Positions 45,997 through 59,036 of a stretch of 64,000 bases of DNA are shown one piece after another. Source of the DNA: Hevea brasiliensis (Eukaryota; Streptophyta; Magnoliopsida; Malpighiales; Euphorbiaceae); assembly GCF_030052815.1 (NCBI RefSeq), contig NC_079504.1, positions 41,175,041-41,239,040 of the forward strand, given 5' to 3'. A program made the position numbers and the translations under genes. A model generated the notes under the pieces. That model was not told the DNA's origin, made no database searches, and saw only the letters and a program-made list of their open reading frames with translations. Within the stretch, counting starts at the first letter, position 1. Every line of letters begins with the position of its first letter.

Positions 45997-48900
45997 TGTA
46001 ACACCCTCCCTGTAGCAACTCCGTACATTTTACTGTTCCGGTGACTAGTGTCGATCCGGACAGCTAGAACGATCGAAAAAATATTTAAACTAAAGTAGGA
46101 ACCATAATTAACTCAAATATTAACAAGAAAAATTTAGGAAAAATTTTAGAAATAAAATACAACCAAGTTAAATGAGCCGGTGCTCTAGCGATGGGTAACC
46201 CAGTGAGAAGTTGCGGTTCTCGCAACTAGGAGCCCTAGACCAGGGGAAAAATTCATAAAATAATTTTTGAGACTCCAGAGAAGAGTCATTGAGGTTTTTA
46301 TGGCATTAGAATGCCAAGAAAATGTTTAGAAAAAATTTTCAATCGGTATAGACAATTTTGGTCTGTTAAGCCAAATGGAGGGCATTTTGGTCATTTCGCC
46401 TTCAGAGATGATTTTTGGACGACTTGTCCAGTTAAGTAAATAATTATTATGAGACAAAATGTGAATAAATATTGCTAAAAATTAAATTGAAATTAAGTAG
46501 ACAAGAAAAGGAAAGAAAATGAAAGAAATTTGAATTATGACATCATTATGATATCATTAAACATCCTTCCACCCAACCAAGTTTTGACACATCATTATAA
46601 ACTACTTAAAAATAAATAAAAGGAGATAAAAATTAAAGAACTAAACAGTTATCTTCAACCTTTAAGGCAGCCAAAAACGTAGAGAGAGAGAGAGAGAGAG
46701 AGGAAGGAAAACTCCATTAAAGCTTCACCAAGCTTGAGTTCACCACCCAAATTACCCCAAAAACCTAGCTTCCCTTCACAAATATTTACCCTTACACCTA
46801 GAGCAAGTCTTGGGCAGCAAAAAGAAAGAGAAAAAGAGGAGTTCTCAAGCTTTGGGAATTAGCTAAATCAAGGTCAGTGTCCAAACTTTTGCTATTTTGA
46901 TTAAATTCATGTTTAATGGCATGAAGTAAGTAGGAAATGTAAGAAAACAAGATAAAAATGTGTGTGTGTGCACTCTAAAAATTTTGGCAGCTAGGGTTAG
47001 CTAGGGTTTGCTCATGTAATGGTTTATTAACCTTGTAATGGTCAATTAGTGACCATTTGAATGTGTGTGAGAAGGAATTGAAGTGAGTAAGGTTGTTGGA
47101 TTTGAGTTTAGGTGAGCTACCTTGGCTGACCTGCAGGACTGAGTATGAGTCCAGCAGGTTTGGGCAGCAATAACTGGAGTTGTAGAGGTTCAATTGGTGT
47201 AAGGTCAATTGGACATGAAACTAGACACATAATGGCACAATTTTGGTAAAGAAACCTTGCCCAGAAAACTAAACCAAGTTGACCTAAAAATTGCCATAAT
47301 CCGGGTGACTTGCATTCTGCTTGGGCAAAATGACTAAATGAACAGTGCTTATTCATTTGGTCATAACTCAGTGTAGAAAGGTCCAATTGACCTGAAATTT
47401 TACCAAAAGAAACTGCTACATAGACCTACAACTTTTATGAAGAACACAGATCCAAATTCTGACCATAACCTAGTCAAATTGCCAAGCAAACTTAGGTTAC
47501 CAAATCTGGCAGAACCAGTTTTGCCCAGAATTTTAGATTCTATCCAATTCGACCAGTTATGGTTTTTAGGCCATAACTTGAGCTATAAAACTCTAAATGG
47601 AGTGATTCAAAAAATGAAATGTAACTAGACAAAATAAGGAACAACTTTCATGAAGACAATGTTGCCAAATTCCTACTGTAAAAATGACCAATGGAACAGT
47701 AAACACAAGGCTTGAAATCTAAAAATTTTGAACAACTAGCACTAAGCTTAGAAATGGTATTGGCAACCAATACCAACAATTTGAAAATGAAAAATGTGGT
47801 ATGTTGGGAGTATTAGAACAATGTACCTATGGTCTATGCAAAAGTCAACATTTTAGTTGACTAATGAAATGAATAGTAACACCTAAACTTAAATTTCAAG
47901 AATTGCAAAGTTTAAAAGTGTAACATGCCCTAGTACACCTAGCAAGATTGGTTTGGATAGGTTGGCATGCCAATGGGGTTCAGTTAGCAGTATTGCACAT
48001 GGCATTATGTCATTCTATGATTTCATGGCTTTTAGCCATTCTGACATTATGTTGAGATGTGACCTTGTGCCTAATGTTATTATAGCTTATTAGTTGTTCT
48101 GTTGCACACCGGGAGACACACATATGACCGATGGTGTGACGACCTGAGGTACTTGATACCCAGTGCCAGTTTACCCATTTATCCAGTCCAGTCATCCAGT
48201 ATAGGTTACTCGGGCAATCAAAAATGAAAGTTGATAAATTTAATGAAATAATGAATAAAACAAGTACCAAATTGTCACACCTTATCCCTCTATAAGGCAT
48301 AACATGATCCTATAAAATACCTAATGAACTACCAAACTTCACCTACCGATAACTCATTAAGTACCCTACAAGGGATTTTAAAACAATTTTCTTACTTTTG
48401 ATAAGTGGTGAGCATTTTCTAATAGGTATTTAAAACATATGATTAAAAGTAAATCTAGTTAATATTTTTTATACATTTTATTTTTCCGTAAATTTTATAA
48501 AAATTTTGATAGAGTTCTGTCTGTATTTTGAGAAACCAATTCTTCAAATACCTGTAAAAAGCACTTCTAAAAATGTTTTCTCAACAACTACTTCAATTTC
48601 GCAATCAAACTCAATCCATTTCAATAACTCTACAATCATTTCAATCAATTTCTCAAGTTTAAAATTTAATAATCCTCAAAATACTAGCAATACATTTCAT
48701 TCAAATAAAATAAAATAGTTCTACTCATATTTCATTAGAGACAAAACAATTTATATACATCCTTACAAAATTTACATCAAAAGAAATACAAACTAAACTT
48801 TATTACAAACTTCATACAAATTTTGTACAAGCTGCTCAAGACCCATTTACATGTTCATACATTTATATGCAATACATAAATCAAAAGAAATATTTACAAT

Positions 48901-51900
48901 TAGGGTATAAATTATACCCGATAACTTCAAGCTGAATGATCTTTAATCCTTAGCACTCATCACGCTTCCTCTAGTCTCTCAGATTCTGACAAAGAATAGA
49001 AGCTATCGCTGAGTACTAGGACTCAGTGGTGCACAACATACTAAAATAATCTTTATGCGAAACTAAGATCACATTTATTCAAAAATTTGATTGAACATGA
49101 GAATTAAGTACAAATCATGCATTATGAGATTTTAATCCCAAACTATTTCATTTTGAAGGATCAAATCACATTTCATAAAACCCACAGTTAGATCATGCCA
49201 TTCGAAATAAATAGAATCTCAATAGCCAGAGGCTAAAGAGAAATCAAATCACAAGGCTAGCTAGCTCCAATATATGGATATCCATTCACATCCTCTTCTA
49301 CTGGTACACCTCAACACTTCTCCAGAGAAGGAATCAAAATTCGAAACTAATTACCCCCACTAGTCATGCTAGTGAGGTGTTAAAATATATGGTCATGACA
49401 CTGTGGTTTCAAAACTTATCTTAACAATTTGCTAAACATTGTCATTTCAAATAAGCACAGTAACTTTCAACAATTTTGATCAAAGCATCATAAACAATGT
49501 CTTAATTCACTTTTTCAAATCATTCAAAACAATATGCAGCAAATAATTTACAAAAGTTACACGTTGTGCACAAACCTAAAGCGAGTCGCCTCTTGACCTT
49601 GACTCGGTTTCTCGGGTTCTTTCTCGATATTCTTTTCAACTGAAACACACAATTTTATAATGTTTCAGTACTAGAACTTAACATAAACCCAAAATAAATT
49701 TAGCTTCACTTTTACCTAACTCTAACGTGTTAAACTCGACGTTCTTGAAATTTTTGTGTTTTGGGTTACTATTCACTATACTATTCAAGTCAAATTATTG
49801 ACTTTCTAAGGCTTAATAGGTATGGGAACTCCAACTTCACTCACATACCACATTTTGGTCACTAAATTTGTTGGTTTTGGTCATTTTCTCAAAACTTAGG
49901 TCTTTTAGGCAAAATTGCAAATTTTCAGTTTTGGAGTCCTAAGTTGCACTGTTTCATTGGTCCTTTTACTGTTGGAATTTGGCAAAACTTTCTTCATAGA
50001 AAATGTTCCCTATTGTCCTAAGTTTATTATCCTTTTTGAATCACTCCAATTGGAGTTTTATAGCTCAAGTTATAGCCAAAATACAATTACTATTCATGCT
50101 GCAGAATTTAGTTCTGCAGATTTATTGCTCCAACTTCGTTCAGCAATTTGAACAAGTGAAGTCCATAATTTGGTCTAATTTTCTTCACATGAAATGTTCT
50201 ACTATGTCTTAGGTTTTCATCGGTTTAAGAATCACCTAAATCAGAGTTTTCTAGAGAGAGTTATAGCCATTGAAACTTTACTGTTCATATGGCAAATCTG
50301 CAGTTCTACAAATTCAGTGACTCAACTTTGTTCAGTAATTTGATTGGGTTAATGGCATAATTTGGGTTTGTGTTCTTCATGAAAGTTTTAGGTATAAATC
50401 TCATCTAACTACTGGTAAAATTTCAGGTCATTTTGACCTGCCTAGCTCAAGTTATGACCAAATGAACAAATACTATTCATTTGGTCAGTTTATACCGGGC
50501 AGCCTGAAGATTTTCAAGTTTAGTCAATTTGTTCACTAGGTTTTAGTCACTTTTTGGGCATGCTTCCTAGATGAAAATTGTGTCATTTAGTGCCTATTTT
50601 CATCTCCAATTGGTCCCATATCCATTGGACTTGTAAATTCCATTTTTGGTCCCTCAAAGTTGACTTTTGGTCATGGTGCATATCCAATTCGAATTTGGCT
50701 TTGATTCAAACACTTCTAACACACTTAATTAGGTCACAAATGGCCATTTCTTTTCTTAAACTATGTCAAAGATATCATTTAGCACTTCTTCACATTTTTG
50801 GTCTCTAAACCCTAATGTCCAAAACCCTAATTTCCATGTTAAGCTCATTTCATGCAATTAAACTATATAAACCTCAACTACACCTTCAATCAAGCTTGCC
50901 TACCCTTTTAATTGTATCAAAATCCATCAATTTCATGTTACTTCTAAGCTGGCTGAATTTCATTATATTCCTAAATATGTTGTTTTTATTTTATTTTGAT
51001 CAATACTAGTTCATTGCAAGTGCAAATTCATGAATATAAGGAGAATTGAGAGGATTCTTGACTAACCTTTAAGGAAGTATTCCCAAAGCTTCAATTCTTC
51101 CACTTTCTTCCCTCCTATTCTTCTTTAATCTTCTTTTCTAGGGTAACTTAGAAGCTTTTTAGGGTTTAGGGTTGAAATTTAAGGGGAAGAACTAAGTTTT
51201 TCAAGCTTTAAAAGCTTGTTAATGGAGGAACCTTGGGAGAGAAAAGTGAGAGAGAGATGAGGACGATTTTTGAAGAAGAAAAAATGATTTTATTTCTTTT
51301 TTTTATGAATTTTTAAGTCTTATGGAAGACCAAAAATGTAAAGAAATAAATAAATTAATTATATTCTTTATGGCATCATGCATGAGGTCATGCATGATGT
51401 CATCACCTTTTGACTTTTTCATTTTCTATTTTCTTTTTTTTTTTATTAGTTCTTTAATTTAATTCTCGATCCTGAAGTTTTATTTTCTCTGATTTTATTT
51501 GACAGTTAGGTCAGGAGTCAGCTCTCGGGGTCAATTGACCAAATTGCCCCTCGTTGGTTCATCCCGGTTTGCAATTAATTCCATATTTCTTTCGGCTCCC
51601 TGACCTAATTATTTGACTGGCTTAATAGTTCTTTTTCGTGATTTTCTCTTTTCCACTATGTTTATAAGGGTCCTAAGGACTGCGGCATCACATTTTACAA
51701 TTCGAAATTTGAGTTTAAAATGACTTCGCAGTCGTTCCCGAGAAGGTCACTCATCATTGTGACTCTCGGCCCGTTTACTTCTTATGTTCTGTTTTTCTTG
51801 TTTATACTTAACTAATTGAACATTACTAATTATTTGTGTTTATGGTTTATCTAGTTGTCTTAAGTATGGTTCTAATCCCTTTAATTGTTCGGACTGACAC

Positions 51901-52763
51901 TGGTCACCGGAACAGTGAAATATACCAGGCTATACAAATGAGAGTGTTACACAAATAAATAAGATTACCAATAATTATAAAAAATTTGTCTGCATGAGAC
52001 ATCAATACACTCACTGCATATTTATTTTGTATTAGTTCTTTTTATTTTATTATTGGCACCACTAAACATTATTGCTTAGCGCGTCGCTTTTTGCCACGCG
52101 TAGGTTCTGGAGAGACAGACAGAGCCCACAGGACCACGTGATCGGGTGATGTCACAGATCTGCCTAGGGTCAGAGTCACCTCTCGTCTACAGTGCATCAG
52201 TGGTAGGACCTTTAGGTCCCTTTTGAAATTATGTTTTTGCATTTTGTATTAGGTAGTAGTTTGTGATTTGTAAATTATAAACTCATGTAAATAGTAAATT
52301 TATGTAATCATATGTTGATGTACATATTTTGAAGAATTTTGTTAATTAATATAATTTGAGGATATCTTCATGAAATTTTAGTTAATTTTGAATTTGAATG
52401 AAATTGTAGATTAATGTTGAGAACTTAAAATGATTGCTAATGTTGAGACCATGTTGATAGTTATTGGAGTTTGAGAATGATTTGAAATGATTATTAGAAA
52501 TGTTTTTCACAGGTTCCGAAGAACTGTTTTCTCCATTTTTAGCCGGTACTCTGCCGAATTTTTTATAAAATTTTCGAAACCTCAAATAAATTATAATTTC
52601 AATAAATGACTTAAATGAATTATATTTCATAAATTGTACTTCATAACTATGAAAAAAATAAATTAGGAAGAATAAAAAAATGATTGAATTAAAATAGGGT
52701 GTTTCGGTACACTGCGTGGTATATCTTGCTTGGCTACACTGTAGACGGGTAAGGGGTGTCACA
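45997..52763 (+). repeat. B copy 2, 5' LTR interrupted by S2
   Basis: TGTAACACCC at 45997 and GGGTGTCACA-type end at 52763. Hairpin 1 at 52062-52079 has one mismatch (CTAAACA with TGCTTAG); hairpin 2 (CGCGT 52080-52084, ACGCG 52096-52100) is intact. Confidence 0.87.
48273..51951 (-). mobile_element. S2 (copy 2), solo gypsy LTR
   Basis: 3679 bp, reverse orientation, TGTCACACC...GTGTTACA, flanked by CAAAT at 48268-48272 and 51952-51956. This intact duplication proves it is a genuine insertion. It holds no genes. Confidence 0.92.
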
Positions 52764-52770
52764 TTTAGTC

Positions 52771-52780
52771 GTATCAGAGC
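52771..52780 (+). other. B copy 2 primer-binding site
   Basis: GTATCAGAGC, the core of the initiator tRNA-Met PBS; the first two bases (TG) of the usual 12-mer are TC here. Confidence 0.75.
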
Positions 52781-52890
52781 ATGGTTTAGGCGTTTCTGGG
52801 CCTAGATAGAGTCCATACCATGCATTGCATTTGTAAGAGTCGAGGTGACATTAATGCAGATCTATTTGTCTCTGTTATTTTGAATAGGAT

Positions 52891-54082
52891 ATGGACCCCA
52901 CATCTCAGAGGACAGTTGTGGAGGAAGTGGAGAGTCATGCTCCACCTACAGCAATGAGGCGGGGCGAGGAGAACTGCTCCACCGGCTCAGCAGAGCACCT
53001 TAGCCTCCACAGGCCATATTCCAGCAAATGGCCGAATTCTTCAGACAAATGGCTGGGGTAATGCCACCACCACCACCACTTCCACAGCAAAAATCACACC
53101 TGGAAAGACTGAGAAAATTTGGAGCAGTGGATTTCTTTGGCAAGAGAGAAGATGATTCTATTGCAGCCGAGAACTGGTTGAACAGAACAGGAAGGGTTTT
53201 AAAATAACTCAACTGCACTCCAAAGCAAAATCTAGAAGCTGCTGTATCTCTATTGCAAGATGATGCCTACATGGTGGGATATAGTGTCTAGTGAAGTGCA
53301 ACCAAAAGTAATAACTTGGGACTTCTTCCTCTCAGAATTCGAGAAGAAATATGTGGGTAGTGTATACCTGGAAGAGAGAAGAAGAGAGTTCATTAACCTG
53401 AGGCAGAGATAGCTAATAGTGGTCGAGTATGAAAAGGAATTTGTCAGACTGAGTCGCTACGGAAGGGAGATAGTCCCTAATGAAGCTGAAAGGTGTAAGA
53501 GATTTGAAGAGGGATTAAATGACAATATAAAAATCATGATCACTGCCTTGGGAATCACAGACTTCACCAAGTTAGTGGAAGCTACAATAAAAGTTGAAAA
53601 GGTTAGAATAAGTGAGCAGACCAGAAGAGAGAGACAGCAGAAGAGGGGCTCGGGTTAGTCTAGCTCATCTCCTACACCTGGGAAGAAGTTCAAAGGTACA
53701 CCTGCACAGAGTTTAGGTCAATCACAAGGTCAGGGTCAGTCACAGGGGCCCAGGGTCCACACCATCAGTGGGCAGCTCTCCAGGGACGGGGTTTAGGAGA
53801 CCAGCCTTAGCATCTTCTGCATGTCCACATTGCCTGAAGTGGCATAAGGGAGAGTGTTGGAGAGTGATTGGTGCCTGCTTAAGGTGTGGGTTGACATAGC
53901 ATCAGCTGAGGAACTGTCCACGTAGAACTACTACTGCTGCTCTAACACAAGCAGACAGACCTGCTCCTACACCACAAAGGTGTAGGAAATTTGGCAAATC
54001 TGAGGTAGTGGGACTATCATAGAGGCCTGCATTTGAGCCAACAGAGAGGCCCGAGGGCAGACTACCTGCCAGAGCTTATGCC
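52891..54082 (+). pseudogene. B copy 2 gag with zinc knuckle, broken
   Basis: Starts MDPTSQRTVVEEVESHAPP. Frame is lost near 52960 and at a stop in the VLK*LNCTP phrase shared with copy 1, so this stop is ancestral. The capsid end (53419-53658) is open: EYEKEFVRLSRYGREIV, AERCKRFEEGLNDNIKIM. A TAG at 53410-53412 replaces the CAG of copy 1. The knuckle region (53815-53930) encodes CPHC-type and CLRCGLT...HQLRNCP motifs. Confidence 0.86.
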
Positions 54083-54560
54083 ATGAGAGCTCAGGAGGAG
54101 CAAGATGCCCCAGACGTCATCAAGGGTACGTTCTTCCTCTACAATACATCTGTGCATGCATTGGTGGATCCAGGGTCCACTCATTCATACATCTGCATCA
54201 ACTTACCCTTAGAAAGGGGGATACTAGTAAGGGAGAGTGACCAAGACATCCTGGTCACTAATCCAATGGGCCACAGTGTAGTGGTGAACAAAGTGTACAA
54301 AGGTTGCCCGTTAAGGATTCAGGGGTATGAATTCTTGGCAGACCTGATTGAGTTGCCTTTTCATGAGTTTGACGTGATTTTGGGAATGGACTGGTTGTCA
54401 CGTCATCAAGCAATGGTTGATTGTAAATTGAAGAGAATTTCTTTGAAAACTCCTGAGGGTAATGAGATCACAATTGTGGGGAAAAGGACAGATTTCTTAT
54501 CCAATGTCATCTCAGTCACAGTTGCAAGGAAAAGGCTGTGAAGCCTACCTATCGCATGTG
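54083..54560 (+). pseudogene. B copy 2 protease
   Basis: 152 open residues: catalytic Asp29 in LVDPGSTHSYICINLP, then DQDILVTNPMGHSVVVNK and DVILGMDWLSRHQAMVDC. This is the best-preserved protease in the window. It ends in a small deletion (the LMRKGC phrase is reduced) that shifts the frame before RT. Confidence 0.9.
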
Positions 54561-55554
54561 CTGGACACTAGGCAGGCTAAGCCAGATCTGTGTGACATAC
54601 CCACAGTAAGAGACTTCCCAGATGTGTTCCCTGAAGAATTGCCTGGATTGCCACCAGCAAAGGAAGTCAAATTTGCTATTGAAATACTGCTTGGTACAAC
54701 ACCAATCTCTATTGCTCCTTATACAATGGCACCCATAGAATTGAAGAAACTGAAAATCCAGTTACAGGAGTTGCTAAATAAGGGGTTCATACGCCTCAAT
54801 GTGTCACCATAGGGAGCTCCAGTGCTGTTTGTGAAAAAGAAGGATGGGACTTTGAGGTTGTGCATCAATTACCGGTAGTTGAATAAAGTGACAGTGAAGA
54901 ACAAATATCCGTTGCCTAGAATTGACGATCTGTTTGATCAGTTGAAGGGAGCAGTAGTATTTTCCAAAATTGATCTCAGATCAAGGTATCATCAGTTGAG
55001 GGTGAAGGATGCAGATGTGCCAAAGACTGCATTCAGGTGCCTGTATGGGCATTATGAGTTTCTGGTGATGCCCTTTGGCCTAACAAATGCATCAGCAGCA
55101 TTCATGGACCTTATGAACTATATCTTCCATCCATACCTAGATCGGTTCGTAGTGGTCTTTATTGATGATATTTTGGTGTATTCCAAGACCAGTGAAGAAC
55201 ATGATGAGCATTTGAGGATTGTTCTGCAAACCCTGAGAGAAAAGAAGCTGTATGCTAAGTTGTCCAAGTGTGACTTTTGGTTGAATGAGATTGCATTCCT
55301 TGGACACATAGTGTTAGCTGATGGGATTAGAGTGGATCCTAAGAAAATAGAAGCAGTGATGGAATGGAAGCCTCCCAGAAATACAACTGAGGTCAGAAGT
55401 TTCTTAGGGCTAACTAGGTATTACAGAAGATTTGTGAAGGGATTTTCCTTAATAGCTACTCCAATGACCAAGTTATTACACAAGAATGTCAGATTTGACT
55501 GGAATGACAAGTGTCAGACTAGTTTTGAGAAGTTTAAGGCTATGTTGACAGAGG
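54561..55554 (+). pseudogene. B copy 2 RT, truncated by element C
   Basis: Fingers at 54561-54878 with stops at 54811 (Trp codon TGG to TAG in SPWGAP) and at the Gln of YRQLNK. From 54879 the palm and thumb are open for 226 residues: [13 protein letters not shown] with catalytic Asp32, [31 protein letters not shown] (FIDD at 94-97), [19 protein letters not shown] and [15 protein letters not shown]. It stops in MLTEV where the C LTR starts, so RNase H and integrase are absent. Confidence 0.91.
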
Positions 55555-57529
55555 TGTGACACCCCTTACCACAAAGATACCCAGTAAGTAATGCCACGGT
55601 GTACCGGCACACTCTAATATTCCTCAATTAATTTATATCATGCTTTTGCATATAATTTATGAAATACAATTTATTTAAACCATTTATCAAAAGTATCATT
55701 CATTTAAGGTTCCGAAAATTTTAAAGAAAATCCGAGTAATCTGGCTAAAAATGGAGAAAACCGTTCTTCGGAACCTGTTAAAAACACTTCCAATATTTTT
55801 ATTCCATCATCTCAAACTCCAATATCCAAAATCTCAACAATATTTCTCAATAATCTTTTCATTTCACAAACATCCATTTCTCATATACAAGCGATAAATA
55901 CATGCTCAAATTTTGCATTCATAGTCATAACTTTTATTATTTACATGGACATCAAAATATATTACATGAGTTCAAATGCATATGAAAAAGTAAAAGCTAC
56001 AAAATATCAAAATGACAAAATGACACCTAGTGCCCTACCAATGCAATGCAGTAGTGAGGTGACACGGACCTGCGTAGAGCTGCCAGGATGGACTCACCGT
56101 GGTCTACTGGGCTCACGATCAGGATCTGCAACGCGCTAAGCAATAATGCTTAGTGGTGCGATAATAAAATAACAAGAAATAACAGATATAAATATGTATT
56201 GCATGTACATGTTTTGTTTGTCATGTATTTGTATATCCATTCATTTATTTCTTCTACATTGCTCATTTTCATTCATTTGGTTGCCCAAGTAACCTACACT
56301 AGACGCCCGGGTGGATAACGTAACCGCACGGGTATCTAATACCTCGGGCGTCACACCATCGATCGCATATGCATCACCCTACAAAGAAATAATCTCAGGC
56401 ACAAGGCCAAGTCTCAATGCAAAGTCAGAATGGCTAAAAGCTATGAAATCACAGAATGGCATATTGCCAGGTGCAGTACTGCTAACTGAACCCTATTGGC
56501 ATGCCAAACTATCCAAACCAATCTTGTTAGGTATACTAGGGCATTTGAAACTTTTAAATTCTTCAATTTGTGAATTTCAAATTTTTGGTGTCACTATTCA
56601 TCATTGGTCAACAAAAATGTTGACTTTTAGAATAAAAATGTGTACATTGACTTTGGCACTCCCAACATACCACATTTGGTGTTTAAAACTTGTTGGCATT
56701 AAGTGTTAATACCATTTCAAAGTGTAACTCAACACAAGCCGAATTTTCAGTTTTGGTGAGTCAACTTCACTGTTCCATTGGACACTGTTACTGTAGGAAT
56801 TTGAAGAAATGTAAAACATGAAAGTTGTTCCTTATTTTGTCTAGTTGAATTTCCTTTTTTGAATCACTCCATTTGGAGTTTTGTAGCTCTAGATATGATC
56901 CAAAGACCCAAGCTGGCCGAATGTGCATTCTGCAGAAAATTACCATATCTACAGTGCATGAACAGTAACTAGAGTCACTTGGTTGGATGGGTTCTGGCCA
57001 TAATTTGGGGTAGCTTCCTTCATGAAAGTTGTTTGTCTATGTCTTAACTTGTTTCTGTAAAAATTTCAGGTCAATTGACCAAATCTAAAGTGAGTTATGG
57101 CCAAATTAACAGTTACTATTCATTTGGCCAATTCTGCAGAATCAGTTTCAGGGTTCCGGATTGGGGCCAAGTTTTGGTCCTCTTGCTTTGGTCCTTTGGG
57201 CATGGTTTCTTCAGCAAAAATGTGCCATTATAAACCTAGTTTCATGTCCAATTGGCCAAACACCAATTAGACTAACACAGCCAAAGTTATGGCTGTGTAA
57301 TTGGACTGAATTTTCAGTCACCATTCTGCACCATCTAGGCAGCACACACCTTCCCTTTTCCATGCTTCATTCCAGTCCCAATTAAGGTCAAATTCCTTCA
57401 AATGGTCACTAATTGACCATTAGGATGTACTTTAACAATTTCATAAGCCAAGCTAATTTTTACTTCCCAAAACCCTAGCTTCACAATATAATTTCTACAA
57501 GGTGTCTTAGTTAGCCTACCAATTCATCA

Positions 57530-57590
<61 letters not shown>

Positions 57591-58518
57591 TCAACATCAT
57601 TTTTAGTCCACTTTAAGACCAACAAAACACTTATTCCTATACCTTCAATAGGGCTGCCGAATTCTATATTGGACATACACAAGAGTTTGGTTCATTTCAT
57701 TCACAAATACTTGTTGGCTGCCAAGAGCTTTGTCTAGGTGCTAGGGCAAATTTTAGTGAAGCTAGGTTATGATTTTATGGTGGAAACAAAGGAGAAATTA
57801 AGCTTTTGATGGCACATCAATGGAGGGTGTATGGGAGTGATTTCGGCTGCACTAAGGAGAGAAGGATGGCTGCTGAAATTTTGTTGAATTTGGTCTTCTC
57901 TTATCTCTTTTAATAGTTAGTCAAATAATGGCTTAAGTGTGATTGGTTGAAAATTATAAATGACATCACATTGATGTCATAAATTGCATTTTATTGATTT
58001 TTCTTCTCTTTTCTCCACTACTCATTTCCAATTTCATTTTTAGTAATGTTTATTCATATTTTATGTCATATTAATTTTTTACTCAACTGGACAAGTCGGC
58101 CAAAAATCACCTCTGAAGGCGAAATGACCAAAATGCCCTCCGTTTGGCTTAATGGGTCAAAATCGTCTGTACTGATTGAAAAATTTTTCTAGGTATTTTC
58201 TTGGCATTCTAATGCCATGGGAACCTCAATTACCCTTCTCTGGAGTCCCAAAAATTATTTTATAATTTTTCCCCCGGGTCTAGGGCTCCTCGTTGCGAGA
58301 ACCGCAACTTCCCTCTGGTTACCCATTGCTTGGGCACCGGCTCGTTTTGCTTGGTTGTATTTTATTTCTAAAATTTTTACTAAGTGTTTCTTATTAATAT
58401 TTGAGTTAATTATGGTTCCTGACTTTAGTTTAAATATTTTTCAGGACGTTCTAGGGTGCCGGACGGGACAGTCCACCGAGCAGTAGGATGTCTGAGTGGT
58501 TACCGGGAGGGTGTTACA
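55555..58518 (-). repeat. C copy 2, 3' LTR
   Basis: 2964 bp. Hairpin 1 is kept at 56136-56153; the outer arm of hairpin 2 is missing because about 25 bp present in the other C LTRs are absent. The (AT)n tract is at 57532-57588. Confidence 0.88.
57532..57588. repeat. (AT)n microsatellite, long allele
   Basis: 57 nt of alternating TA, versus 27 nt at 36034-36060. Confidence 0.95.
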
Positions 58519-58535
58519 ACTCTTCCCCTCTAATT
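58519..58535 (-). other. C copy 2 polypurine tract
   Basis: TTAGAGGGGAAGAGT on the element strand, abutting the 3' LTR. Confidence 0.8.
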
Positions 58536-59036
58536 TAAATTTCGTCCTCGAAATTTACCTGATGCAAACAGTTGAGGGAACTGTTGCCTCATCGTCTCTT
58601 CACTTTCCCAAGTTGCTTCCTCGGTGTTGTGGTGCCTCCAAAGCACTTTCACCAATGGAATCTGCTTGTTCCTCAATTCTTTTACTTCCCAAGCCAAGAT
58701 CCGTAGAGGTTCTTCTTCATATGTCAAATCTGGCTCTATTTCAATTTCTTCTCTGGAGATGACATGTGAAGGATCTAAGCGGTATCTTCTGAGCATGGAC
58801 ACGTGGAACACATTGTGGATCTTGTCCAGCTCTGGAGGTAAAGCTAGCCTATAGGCCACTGGACCCACACGTTCGATGATTTCATATGGGCCAATGAACC
58901 TAGGGCTCAACTTACCTTTCCTTCCAAACCTCAATACCTTCTTCCATGGTGACACCTTGAGGAACACTTTGTCGCCAACCACATATTCTATTTCTTTTCT
59001 CTTCAGGTCGGCATAAGATTTACATGCATGAGGCAA
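58530..59036 (-). CDS. C copy 2 integrase C-terminus with chromodomain
   Basis: 168 open residues, the end of pol. Residues 14-87 are the integrase C-terminal domain: EIEYVVGDKVFLKVSPWKK, LSPRFIGPYEIIERVG, HNVFHVSMLRRY. Residues 106-157 form the chromodomain, including LRILAWEVKELRNKQ, VLWRHHNTEEATWE and FPQLF; Trp116, Trp133 and Trp143 sit where the fold needs aromatics. The stop lies next to the polypurine tract, as usual in chromoviruses. It is an open 3' fragment of pol, not a separate gene; upstream integrase is frameshifted. Confidence 0.9.
   Translation of the reverse strand: MPHACKSYADLKRKEIEYVVGDKVFLKVSPWKKVLRFGRKGKLSPRFIGPYEIIERVGPVAYRLALPPELDKIHNVFHVSMLRRYRLDPSHVISREEIEIEPDLTYEEEPLRILAWEVKELRNKQIPLVKVLWRHHNTEEATWESEETMRQQFPQLFASGKFRGRNLN

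Larger units (their letters stand above)
45997..55554 (+). mobile_element. B (copy 2), gypsy element truncated in pol
   Basis: 5' LTR 45997-52763 split by S2, PBS, gag, protease and RT, cut by element C at 55555. It is better preserved than copy 1: protease and RT palm are each in one open frame. Confidence 0.88.

Noticed and set aside
56311..56709. 132-codon + strand open frame in the C 3' LTR
   Set aside because: Antisense to the LTR, no domain, and broken in copy 1 (34903-35211) by small indels.
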